Shown in pieces: positions 16,436 through 24,911 of a DNA stretch of 38,241 bases. Under the pieces are notes generated by a model. That model did no database searches and was not told where the DNA came from. It saw only the letters and a list, made by a program, of their open reading frames with translations. The position numbers and the translations under genes were made by a program. Each line of letters starts with the position of its first letter. Position 1 is the first letter of the stretch. The stretch spans positions 1 through 38,241 of the forward strand of contig CAJQOA010000230.1 in the NCBI GenBank assembly GCA_905479815.1, written 5' to 3'. Origin of the DNA: an uncultured Psychroserpens sp. Lineage in GTDB: Bacteria; Bacteroidota; Bacteroidia; Flavobacteriales; Flavobacteriaceae.

Positions 16436-17956
16436 CTATTCATTTCTTAATAGTAATCTCACATTAATAGTAGGATTACCCATCATTTTATGAGGAAAAT
16501 GATCTCCAAAAGGTCCATGATCTATTGGTTCTATCCATGCTTCCAGTTTACCAGATTTTACATCTTTTAAAGGCAATTTGAAATCAACATGGACAATTGG
16601 ATTTTCTACACAATTAGGACATTTATCTACTTCTGAAGGTTGAAAAAATCCTTTTGAAGCGATTACTTTTCCGTCTTTTAATAAGTGTACACTAAAGCTT
16701 CCTGGAATTTTAATTCGATTGATACCTTTAACTCTAACATTAGCAATGTCGGTATCGATATGGAACTTCTCTGAAGCGGCCACTGAACCTTTTCTTTTTG
16801 CTGAAAATGAAGTCATAGCAATTTCGTTTATATTAACTGGAGAATCGTAATCAACATCTAAGTTTACGATTGAATCAACAATCTTAACAGTGTCAAGATT
16901 TGGTGGTGCGTCTGTAAATGGAGGTAAATTTTCTAAAACTGGTATCGTAAAAATGTTTCGACTATCAGTTGTGGTGATTGTAGAAAGCAAGCCATTGAGA
17001 TCAGTAGCATGCATTCCTTTTTGCCATTCCCAGAACATACGATCTATATTACAATGATAGAACCAGAAAATAGGATCGAAAGCTGCAACGTTTTGATCTG
17101 CCATTGTTGGTCCAATAGATACGTGACCAGCATCATGAGCAGCAATTGAGGTATCATTTGTAGCGCCTCCAAAAGCTTGTCCACCATGATAATCCTCCCA
17201 ATCTTTTTGTGTCTTAGCTCTTGTAAAGTCTGTGATTACATCATAGGCTTTGAACATGGCTTCCATTTGTTTTAAGGTATGTCGCTGTGTTTGATACCCT
17301 TTTTGATATTTAGTGTTTAAGGTTTCTGGAAGCGTATAACTTGCAAATGGTTCTTGGTTTAAAATGTCTGGAAATTCATTAAAAATATCCCAATATGGCA
17401 TTGTTACATTTTCACAACCTGGAACGCTACGTAATGCGTTTTCAAAATTGTAAATATACGATCGATGCCATGGATTATAGCCTGGAATGTGGTGCATGCA
17501 ATACGGATTTGGTAAACCATGTAATCCTGCTTGCATGAAGTAACTATTAGGATCACTAGAATCCAGTTTCATAAGCCCTGCAAACGCTTTCTTAAGTGTT
17601 TCAATTTCGCTAGACGATAGACTAGAAACATCTTTACGTACACGTCCTGCTGAAACTTCAGCCATAGCTTTAAGCCTACTACTTGCCTGTGCTGGTGGTG
17701 TTCCTTTAGGATACCCATTTGTCATCCAATCTAAAAATGTTTGTATTTGACTTTTAGACCAAGGGCCTTCGCCTCCTGGAGGTGGTGGTGGCATATTTCC
17801 TGCTGCTAATTGTCCATATATTCCTGGACCATTAGTTTTTACCGAATCATAATCATTTAATAGAACTCCATGAGGAGTCATATGATCTATATCTGTTTGT
17901 GTGAACATGTTGCGGATGCCTCCATACCAAGTTGATGCCGTAGTTATATCACTCAT
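16436..17956 (-). CDS. Tyrosinase-family type-3 copper oxidase
   Basis: In this 506-residue protein the CuA site is H146, H155 and H164 (LHGLPNPYCMHHIPGYNPWHR), with the usual nine-residue step from H155 to H164. The CuB site is H274, H278 (AHDAGHVSIG) and H301 in DPIFWFYHCNIDRMFWEWQ. Cys153 stands two residues before H155, the Cys-x-His arrangement that forms a thioether bridge in fungal tyrosinases and mollusc haemocyanins. Residues about 55-85 (PPPPGGEGPWSKSQIQTFLDWMTNG) are a Pro/Gly-rich pre-domain, and the C-terminal 150 residues are beta-rich and may shield the active site. No signal peptide is seen, which is odd next to an exported cytochrome partner. It probably oxidises a phenol to a quinone. 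First gene of the four-gene operon. Confidence 0.9.
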   Translation of the reverse strand: MSDITTASTWYGGIRNMFTQTDIDHMTPHGVLLNDYDSVKTNGPGIYGQLAAGNMPPPPPGGEGPWSKSQIQTFLDWMTNGYPKGTPPAQASSRLKAMAEVSAGRVRKDVSSLSSSEIETLKKAFAGLMKLDSSDPNSYFMQAGLHGLPNPYCMHHIPGYNPWHRSYIYNFENALRSVPGCENVTMPYWDIFNEFPDILNQEPFASYTLPETLNTKYQKGYQTQRHTLKQMEAMFKAYDVITDFTRAKTQKDWEDYHGGQAFGGATNDTSIAAHDAGHVSIGPTMADQNVAAFDPIFWFYHCNIDRMFWEWQKGMHATDLNGLLSTITTTDSRNIFTIPVLENLPPFTDAPPNLDTVKIVDSIVNLDVDYDSPVNINEIAMTSFSAKRKGSVAASEKFHIDTDIANVRVKGINRIKIPGSFSVHLLKDGKVIASKGFFQPSEVDKCPNCVENPIVHVDFKLPLKDVKSGKLEAWIEPIDHGPFGDHFPHKMMGNPTINVRLLLRNE

Positions 17957-17971
17957 TTTTATTGTGTGTTT

Positions 17972-18006
17972 TGGTTAGTTGTCTTTTAACACAATAAAGT
18001 TACAGA
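17972..18006 (-). promoter_or_regulatory. Possible ECF-type promoter of the tyrosinase operon
   Basis: The minus strand reads TGTAAC, about 17 nt, CAACTAACCAA. It resembles the sigma gene's promoter (TGTAAT-N16-CACTAACCAA) but is off by one in spacing and has a changed -10 block, so this is a weak call. Confidence 0.3.
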
Positions 18007-18182
18007 GAGTCTTCAACCTATTTACACGTATAAACACCTGTTTTATAAACACATATAAATACACTGGGTAAGAACAATGGAAAGGTAATCTCGATTTTGT
18101 ATAATGAGTATGCTCTTATCATCTTAGAAAACAGTTGACATAAAAATAAAGAAAATTTGATATTAATTACTTGATACACTTG

Positions 18183-18707
18183 TTAGATACGGTGATTATT
18201 ATCCCATGAAATCACGTCCAACCCACCTCCTAAGAAGGTCACACTACCTGCAGGTGTACCAGTTAAGAATTCAATATATATCTCAATAGTAAGAGGTTGA
18301 TGCAGGAATGGGTGTCTTTCTAAGAAGCCTCCATGCCAGTGATGCACATTTGCTTCACCATCGGGTATTATAATGAAGTCTTGTTTTACGTGTCTGCCTA
18401 CAATATTAGGCCGAAACTCATGCCTCATATTTCGACCTTCTCGCAAACGAATTATTGCTAGACGTGCATTTTCGTTCAGTTCCAAATTTAGGTGCAACTT
18501 CCTGACCAAAGTGCCTGTTCCATAACTATTATCACTTTGTATATATGGAACGCCTATATGAAACCAATTAGATGTCAATTCATGTGAAGTTGATTGTTGA
18601 TCAACTTGTAATCCCCAACCAAATCGTCCAATAAATGAAGTCTTTTCAGGATGTTGAATCTCAGTATGCACGCCTGAAGCCAAATGAAATGTAGTGATAA
18701 GTCCCAT
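18183..18707 (-). CDS. Hypothetical 174-aa protein
   Basis: Not recognised. The protein has no signal peptide or membrane helix and is predicted beta-rich throughout (FGWGLQVDQQ, NWFHIGVPYI, VRKLHLNLEL, LTIEIYIEFLTG). It is rich in His (HHWHGGFLERHPFLHQP at about 121-137), a patch that could bind metal or simply be structural. It is transcribed in the same direction as the tyrosinase operon, 226 nt upstream of it, and is divergent from the transglutaminase gene. A carbohydrate-binding or jelly-roll fold would fit the pattern, but that is a guess. Confidence 0.55.
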   Translation of the reverse strand: MGLITTFHLASGVHTEIQHPEKTSFIGRFGWGLQVDQQSTSHELTSNWFHIGVPYIQSDNSYGTGTLVRKLHLNLELNENARLAIIRLREGRNMRHEFRPNIVGRHVKQDFIIIPDGEANVHHWHGGFLERHPFLHQPLTIEIYIEFLTGTPAGSVTFLGGGLDVISWDNNHRI

Positions 18708-18810
18708 ATGCTAATAATTTTTAATTGATATATATTCTAAATTATGTTATTCGTCTATAATTCAGTTGATTATGTTAAATATAGTATAAATTCATAACAC
18801 TACGTTCCTA

Positions 18811-18837
18811 TTGCCATCGTTGCCACATTATTGGCAA
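18811..18837. promoter_or_regulatory. TTGCCA palindrome, possible operator in a divergent gap
   Basis: TTGCCA (18820-18825), six nt and TGGCAA (18832-18837) form a perfect palindrome, and a third TTGCCA half-site is at 18811-18816. It lies in the 294-nt divergent gap between the 174-aa gene and the transglutaminase gene. The rest of the gap is AT-rich without other clear signals. Confidence 0.3.
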
Positions 18838-19001
18838 TCATTTTAATTATGAAGCTGGAATTGGATATCGTTTTTGAGGTGATATAAAAACAAACTGATT
18901 TTTTTGAAGAAATAAATAATCACGTATTTAAAATTTTATTGATATCGGTTTTTTGAGTTGCGTCATATTTTTTTAGTTAATTTGTTTTATATTAAAGATA
19001 T

Positions 19002-21092
19002 ATGACAATCAAAACCACCAATCACTACGTTTTCGCACTACTTTTTATTTTTAGTTTCAGCTTTAGTTATGCTCAAATTAAAATTATCAATACGCCTCAA
19101 TGGGTCGTCAATCAATCTTATGAAGAAAAACCTGATATAGATTTAGATGAAATCTCATATGGTTTATTGACTTTGCTTAGTGATGAGCAAATTCATATTC
19201 CTAAAAAAGAACGCTATATCCGTTTTGTACGAAAAATAACAGATAATGTAGGTGTGCAAGATGGCTCAACAATATCTATTAATTATGACCCAACATATCA
19301 GCAACTGTTATTGCACAACATAACGGTTATACGACAAGGCAAAACTATTAACAAGCTTAATCTTAACGACTTTCAAACCATACGACAAGAGTCTAATGCA
19401 GAGAGTTATATTTATGATGGAAGTCTTAATGCTGTAGCCAACTTATCCGATATTCGCGATGGTGATATTTTGGATGTTAGCTATACCGTAAAAGGGTTTA
19501 ACCCTATTCATGGTAATAAATTTTCTCATGGTACGACACTTGACGATTATCAGCCTGTAGGTAAAATTAACTTTTATCTTATTTCTAAAAACAAGCTACA
19601 ATACAAAATGCTAAACACGGATTTAGAACCCGAAATAGCTAACACTAATGGTTACACCACTTATAATTGGCAAACAACATTAACTAAAACACCAACGTTT
19701 GAAGACAATATGCCAAATTGGTATTTGCCTTATCAAAACGTATTTGTTACCGATTATGAAAATTGGGATGCTGTTGTAGATTGGGCTTTAAGTATTTATG
19801 AAGACAATGTAGAACCATCAAAAGCGCTTAAAACAAAAATTGAGCAAATAAAAAACAGCTCTGAGTATGAAGGCGAACGCATTACAGCTACTTTAAAATT
19901 TGTGCAAGATGAAATTAGATATCTTGGTTTGGAGTCTGGTATTGGCGCATACCAACCGTTTTCTCCAAACAAAGTACTTAAACAACGCTTTGGTGACTGC
20001 AAAGATAAAAGTTGGTTAATGGTGACAATGCTTCGTAATATGGGCATTAAAGCCTACCCTGTGCTTATTAACTCAAGTTATGGAGAATCGCTTCATCAAT
20101 TTTTGCCATCACCAAAAGTGTTTGATCATGTCGTTGTAAAAGTTGTTGATAGTACAAGTACTGACTTGTTTTATGATCCAACAATTAGCAATCAATTTGG
20201 AAGTTATAAATCGGTTTCATTTCCAAATTACGGTAAAGCTTTAGTCATAAAAGACGGCGTAACTGCTTTAGAAAATATCACATCTAAAAGTAAAAATTTA
20301 GTTGAAGTATATGACACATTTGATTTGGCAACGGTTGGTGGTCCTGGGACATTAAACATTATGACGGTATATCGTGGTGGCGAAGCTGATGCGATGCGAG
20401 CAAGTTATAAATTGAATAGTTTATCCTCAATAAGTAAAGATTTTAAAAACTATTATGAAAGTCTTTACGATGGTGTTGAAGTATTAAAAGACCCCATTTT
20501 TGAAGACGATAGTATCGCTAACAAAATTCTCGTTGAAGAGTCTTACAGAATCAATAACATTTGGCAACCCATGGTTGCAAATGATAAAAATATAGCTGTT
20601 GAGTTTTCACCCTACAGTATTTTTGACATTTTTATTTCGCCTGATGACAAAGAACGAGAAACACCATTTGCGTTGTATTATCCAACACATAAAAAACATA
20701 GTATTACGATTAAACTACCACAACGATGGGGTATTGAGAAGGATAACATCAGCGTAAATTCTAAAAGTTTTGATTTTTCAATGCAAACCAAAATGAATCC
20801 ATCAAAAGACATTCTGTACCTCAATTATGAATACGAGAATAAGAGTGGCTTTGTTACATCTGAAGATTTTAAGGAGTATTACACAAAAATTAAAGAGGTA
20901 GAACAAATCATATCCTACTATATTTATATTCCTAAAAGCGAAGCGAAAAGTCTACGTTTTGACAAACCTATATTCACTGACGGGATGGCTAAAAGTGCCA
21001 CCTCACTATTTTATTGGGTTATAGGTATCATCGCTGTGATAGGAATTGGCTTGATCATTTTTGTTGTTCAAAGCAATAAAAACAGAGATTAA
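19002..21092 (+). CDS. Exported DUF3857/transglutaminase-like protein with C-terminal membrane anchor
   Basis: The 696-residue protein has a signal peptide (residues 1-24, ending SYAQ). A DUF3857-type beta domain covers about 60-230, and a transglutaminase-like domain about 280-400. The papain-type triad is C333 (RFGDCKDKSWL), H376 (FDHVVVKV) and D392 (FYDPT). The C-terminal region has beta strands and a final membrane helix at about 669-690. All triad residues are present, so it may be an active peptidase or amide-bond enzyme in the periplasm. It is a family very common in Flavobacteriia with no fixed substrate. It converges with the patatin gene, with only 23 nt between their ends. Confidence 0.85.
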   Translation: MTIKTTNHYVFALLFIFSFSFSYAQIKIINTPQWVVNQSYEEKPDIDLDEISYGLLTLLSDEQIHIPKKERYIRFVRKITDNVGVQDGSTISINYDPTYQQLLLHNITVIRQGKTINKLNLNDFQTIRQESNAESYIYDGSLNAVANLSDIRDGDILDVSYTVKGFNPIHGNKFSHGTTLDDYQPVGKINFYLISKNKLQYKMLNTDLEPEIANTNGYTTYNWQTTLTKTPTFEDNMPNWYLPYQNVFVTDYENWDAVVDWALSIYEDNVEPSKALKTKIEQIKNSSEYEGERITATLKFVQDEIRYLGLESGIGAYQPFSPNKVLKQRFGDCKDKSWLMVTMLRNMGIKAYPVLINSSYGESLHQFLPSPKVFDHVVVKVVDSTSTDLFYDPTISNQFGSYKSVSFPNYGKALVIKDGVTALENITSKSKNLVEVYDTFDLATVGGPGTLNIMTVYRGGEADAMRASYKLNSLSSISKDFKNYYESLYDGVEVLKDPIFEDDSIANKILVEESYRINNIWQPMVANDKNIAVEFSPYSIFDIFISPDDKERETPFALYYPTHKKHSITIKLPQRWGIEKDNISVNSKSFDFSMQTKMNPSKDILYLNYEYENKSGFVTSEDFKEYYTKIKEVEQIISYYIYIPKSEAKSLRFDKPIFTDGMAKSATSLFYWVIGIIAVIGIGLIIFVVQSNKNRD

Positions 21093-21115
21093 TTATTATG
21101 AAATGTAGTTTGTAA

Positions 21116-22807
21116 CTATGCTTTTAACTCATCAATCAACCATAATGGTTCTTTGTTAAATCGCTTCCAATCTGCCTGTAGCGCAGTGTATAGTTTGTCG
21201 ATTTCAGAAAAATCTAGTGTTGCAAGATTTGGATCTGCTTTTAGTTTTAAGATATAATCCATCAGTTCATAGCACACGGTAAATTGTCCGCAGGCAATTA
21301 GTGTTTCCATTCTGTTTGCAGCAATATCTTTTTTGTCCCACCATAATGTAGTAGGCGTTTCTGAAGCTGTTAAACAAACACTTTGCAAGTTTGTACTTGG
21401 TGCAGGTTTAATCTCTTTGTTAAATGAGCTATTACTATATGGTGATTTTTGACCATTTAATTTGTAGACCGTTGCTGTAACACGTTTGTTATTTAACTCT
21501 TGTTTAGAGTAAAACAAATCATAACTTAATCGTCGCATTTGCTTTAAAAACACATCGTTTATCATAAGCATTGCCGATGTAAATCGCTCAGTAAGCATAC
21601 GCTGTACTAAACTTATTTCTAGCTTCTTAAATGTTAAGATGTCATCTAGTAAAGGTTCAGGGACATTATTTTTAAGCATCGATTTTAATTTAGAGGCTGC
21701 AGCGGCTTTTATAACTGAAGCTACTAACCCAAATACCGTTAATAGTAATCCAATACCCATTATACCACTTCCAACGATATATAAACCTGTAAACGCTGTA
21801 CCGCCAAAGATGAGCATGCTATTTAGTAGTATAATCACTAACCCTAATACAAAGGTAATCCAGTATAAAGGTTTGATGCTAAAGTATTCTAGCAACGTAT
21901 TTACAACACGTTTTACACTAGAACTTTTTTCTATTTTAGTCGTGTCTGGTTCCCAAGGCTTCATTTTGTAACTCCCAACGTCATTAACGATAATTAGGTC
22001 TAAACCACCTTCTATTCTATCGTTAATTAGCATCATACTCCCAATACCTTGATTGTCTGCGATACCACCATCCATAATTCCGATACCGTCATTAAAATGC
22101 TCTAACCCTTTTAAATTTTTGTATTCAGGACTATTGTGATCCTCAAAATAATCATCTGGAAATACTAAAGGTTCAAATCCCACAGGAAAACAAGATGAAG
22201 ACGCAATAACATCACCTAGTTTAACGTCATTGCGTAAGGCATTTACTTCTTTTTGATTGCTTTTGTATAATGGCGTGTTTCCAAAGTATCCTTTATTCTG
22301 AAAGCGATACGTTAAGCCAAAGGTGAAATCTGTAGCATTAAAACATACTTGTTCTAATTGTTTGATCTTATTTTTTTCGAAATGGAGAAACGAACCTTCA
22401 AAGACTGGCATGCCTTGATACGTTAACGCGAACGCATTAATTAACGATCGTTTTTTATAGGGATTTGCTTTCCAAACCTTATCATCTTCTAGCTTAGCAA
22501 TCGCGGTTTCTAAAAGCACGTCATTTTCTGGAGTAAACGTTGTATAAAAACGTTTAAAGAACTCCTTAAAATCATAATTGGGATCTTGGACTGCTTTTGC
22601 ATAAGCAACTCCGGTAAGTGTGCCTCCACTTACAGTACTTAGTGCTTTTACAGATTGTAGTAACGTTTTATCATTATAAGATACTTGCTCTAAATAAGAG
22701 ATCACACCTAATGCAAAAAAAGTGGCACGATACCCTCCTCCACTAAAACATAATCCAATATTTTGAAAAGGTTTAAAATTTGCATGTTTCTCTAATACGT
22801 CTGGCAT
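21116..22807 (-). CDS. Patatin-like phospholipase with internal membrane segments; last gene of the conflict-type operon
   Basis: The 563-residue protein has the patatin fold: oxyanion loop GGGYR at 23-27, nucleophile S60 in STVSGG (GxSGG), and the catalytic aspartate D246 in MDGGIADNQG, so the Ser-Asp dyad is intact. Two hydrophobic helices at about 315-335 and 341-366 follow the catalytic part, then a 190-residue helical C-terminus. It has no signal peptide, so the catalytic domain probably acts on the inner membrane from inside. It lies 109 nt after a membrane protein gene in the same direction as the CHAT and nuclease genes. Patatin phospholipases are established membrane-destroying effectors in some CBASS systems; that role here is inference. 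Confidence 0.85.
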   Translation of the reverse strand: MPDVLEKHANFKPFQNIGLCFSGGGYRATFFALGVISYLEQVSYNDKTLLQSVKALSTVSGGTLTGVAYAKAVQDPNYDFKEFFKRFYTTFTPENDVLLETAIAKLEDDKVWKANPYKKRSLINAFALTYQGMPVFEGSFLHFEKNKIKQLEQVCFNATDFTFGLTYRFQNKGYFGNTPLYKSNQKEVNALRNDVKLGDVIASSSCFPVGFEPLVFPDDYFEDHNSPEYKNLKGLEHFNDGIGIMDGGIADNQGIGSMMLINDRIEGGLDLIIVNDVGSYKMKPWEPDTTKIEKSSSVKRVVNTLLEYFSIKPLYWITFVLGLVIILLNSMLIFGGTAFTGLYIVGSGIMGIGLLLTVFGLVASVIKAAAASKLKSMLKNNVPEPLLDDILTFKKLEISLVQRMLTERFTSAMLMINDVFLKQMRRLSYDLFYSKQELNNKRVTATVYKLNGQKSPYSNSSFNKEIKPAPSTNLQSVCLTASETPTTLWWDKKDIAANRMETLIACGQFTVCYELMDYILKLKADPNLATLDFSEIDKLYTALQADWKRFNKEPLWLIDELKA

Positions 22808-22916
22808 AATGTTGCTGTTATTGTTTAGTTAGTCTAAAATAGTTATTAATTAGACTAGTGTTATACGTAGAATTACCTGTTTTTATAAAATGGATATTGT
22901 GGCACTAAATTACAAT

Positions 22917-23939
22917 CTATTTTTGGCCTTTATAGTGAATGATAAAAAGCTCTTTTTTCTCTTCTTTACCAACTCCGTAACCTGCACCTAATTTCACATC
23001 ATATATTGGGATTTTAGTTTTGGACATTGAAATTTCTATACGTGTTAATAATTTAGCTATAGCTAGAGCTTGTTCTTTATTAGAACTGTCATAATACAAT
23101 ACGGTAGATGTATTTGAGAAAAACGATTTTTTTTCTTGCCAATCTGGATAAATATCTACGCCATAACCTTTGGCTTCTAATTTATCTTTAAAAGCATATT
23201 TAATTTTCTCATTGGTGTTATAACCATAAATTCTAACATAAAATTCATTATTAGTATCTGCAACAGAAGTAGGCTTTTCATGACCAAGTTCTAAAGCGTC
23301 TTGATTATTTTTAGATCTACTATTTGGAAATATTTTTAAATATTCAATATTTATATTATTATCTTTTAAACGCTTAACAAGTAATTTGACATCATTAATA
23401 TTTACGTTTTTCCCATAATATAAAGCATTCGTTTTTCGTTTGCCATCATCATTTACGACATCATGTAAATCTAAATGGAAATTTGGAGATTCAATACTCT
23501 TAATTGCCTGTTCTACACGATTACCATCTGCCCTACGCTTGTAATAACGTACTATAACTCTATTAGAAATAGATTTTATAGTATTTAATTGCACTTGAAT
23601 TAATTCAATTTTTTCTTTTGTATTTCCATTTAAGTTAGGTGAATTATTTAGCGTATTTACTTTTGCTTGGACTTCTTTAACAATTTGATTTACAGAATCC
23701 TCTATCTTTTTCTTCTCAATATATTCAATAGAATCACGTGCTATTTGGGCTTCCTTTTCTATTATTATATAAGCTGAAGTTTGGTCTACGACTTCTTGTT
23801 TTTCTTTTTTTGTATATATGTTATAAAGAAATAAGCTTGCAAAAACAATTAACCCAATAATTAGAAGCACAGAACCATTGCGACTAGTTTTCTTCTTTTT
23901 TGATTGATATTCTTTTAATTTTTCGTCTAATGTACTCAT
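22917..23939 (-). CDS. Membrane-anchored protein with two LytR_C-like modules
   Basis: The 340-residue protein has a basic N-terminus (KEYQSKKKKTSRNGS) and one membrane helix at about 23-41. A helical, coiled-coil-like region (about 45-120) follows, and then two similar alpha/beta modules. The first, about 127-205, contains VIVRYYKR and ALYYGKNVNINDVKLLVKRL. The second, about 225-335, contains FYVRIYGY and VLYYDSSNKEQALAIAKLL. The pattern resembles the LytR_C/SPOR type of small domain. No catalytic motif is visible. It starts 15 nt after the CHAT stop, so it is co-transcribed, and it may be the sensor or adaptor of the locus. Confidence 0.65.
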   Translation of the reverse strand: MSTLDEKLKEYQSKKKKTSRNGSVLLIIGLIVFASLFLYNIYTKKEKQEVVDQTSAYIIIEKEAQIARDSIEYIEKKKIEDSVNQIVKEVQAKVNTLNNSPNLNGNTKEKIELIQVQLNTIKSISNRVIVRYYKRRADGNRVEQAIKSIESPNFHLDLHDVVNDDGKRKTNALYYGKNVNINDVKLLVKRLKDNNINIEYLKIFPNSRSKNNQDALELGHEKPTSVADTNNEFYVRIYGYNTNEKIKYAFKDKLEAKGYGVDIYPDWQEKKSFFSNTSTVLYYDSSNKEQALAIAKLLTRIEISMSKTKIPIYDVKLGAGYGVGKEEKKELFIIHYKGQK

Positions 23940-23954
23940 GTGTTCAAGTATTAT

Positions 23955-24902
23955 TTATTTAACAATGTCCCAAAACTGTTGTTTGATATTAGTAACTGTT
24001 TCATCAGCATTTGGTATTGGTGGAGTCTTAAGTCTTTCTAAAAAAGCAGAGATATCATTTTCTAACATTTCTAATAAACTTAAAGATTTTTCTATGCCGT
24101 CTAATTTGTCTTTAATCCATTTAATTAATCCAAGTGGCATAATACCAACAAGGGTGAATAATGTATCTTGGTCATTCAGTAATGAGGTTACAACAAGCCC
24201 TATAGAAGCTAAAACAGTAACTACAATTAAAATATGAAAATCACGTTTTCGTTTTTTACTTTTTGTTCTTGCTATTGTAAAGTTTTCCTCTGGAATAATA
24301 GTTAAAACAGACGCCTCATCTGTATTTTGACCAAACTGAAGATCTGTATTACCCAATAAAACGGGTATACTCTCTTCTCCAAAGCCTTCGATGCCTACAA
24401 CATCAATCGCTGTTTTAAATGCATCGCTAATAGATTTACCTTCAAAGAAAGAGGTGTAAAATGCTTTTGAAAATGTGGATGCAGTATCATTAGGGACTTC
24501 AGTATTCATCCCAATGATTGCTTGATCTTTGGTAACCCTAAAATCGCTTGTTTTCATCAAGCTAAAACACGCATTCATAAATACACATTTAAGATGTGGT
24601 TTATAATTTTGTATAAATTCACTAAACATCTCTATGGAAACTTCCTTTTTATAATTTTCCTCATCATGAAAGTATAAGACGCCTTCTTCACTTCCATGAC
24701 CAGAAATATGTAAAATATCTGGCTTGTAGCTTTCTAAGTCGCTATGAAGCATATCTTTAGTTACAGCACCTTTAGATTTTATCTCAAAATAGTCACGATT
24801 GGCAGAAGCGACACGTGCACTTTCTATATTGTTTTCTTCTACATCTAGAAATAGATTTGTAGTTCCTTTAGGATTAACTTTTATAAATAATATCTTTATC
24901 AC
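23955..24902 (-). CDS. CHAT-domain (caspase-like) protease with two C-terminal membrane helices
   Basis: The 315-residue protein starts at a GTG (24902), only 9 nt after the nuclease stop. It opens KILFIKVNPKGTTNLFLDVEENNIE, the usual start of bacterial CHAT proteins (KILFLxANP...LDxE). The catalytic pair is H69 in HISGHGS and C112 in VFMNACFS, and a later GMNTEVPND loop fits the family. Residues about 222-242 and 246-262 are membrane helices preceded by a very basic stretch (KSKKRKR), and the last 50 residues form a charged helix. The protease domain should face the cytoplasm. CHAT proteases are known to act as cleavage-triggered effectors, for example upstream of bacterial gasdermins; the target here is unknown. 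Confidence 0.82.
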   Translation of the reverse strand: MIKILFIKVNPKGTTNLFLDVEENNIESARVASANRDYFEIKSKGAVTKDMLHSDLESYKPDILHISGHGSEEGVLYFHDEENYKKEVSIEMFSEFIQNYKPHLKCVFMNACFSLMKTSDFRVTKDQAIIGMNTEVPNDTASTFSKAFYTSFFEGKSISDAFKTAIDVVGIEGFGEESIPVLLGNTDLQFGQNTDEASVLTIIPEENFTIARTKSKKRKRDFHILIVVTVLASIGLVVTSLLNDQDTLFTLVGIMPLGLIKWIKDKLDGIEKSLSLLEMLENDISAFLERLKTPPIPNADETVTNIKQQFWDIVK

Positions 24903-24911
24903 AACGTCTAA

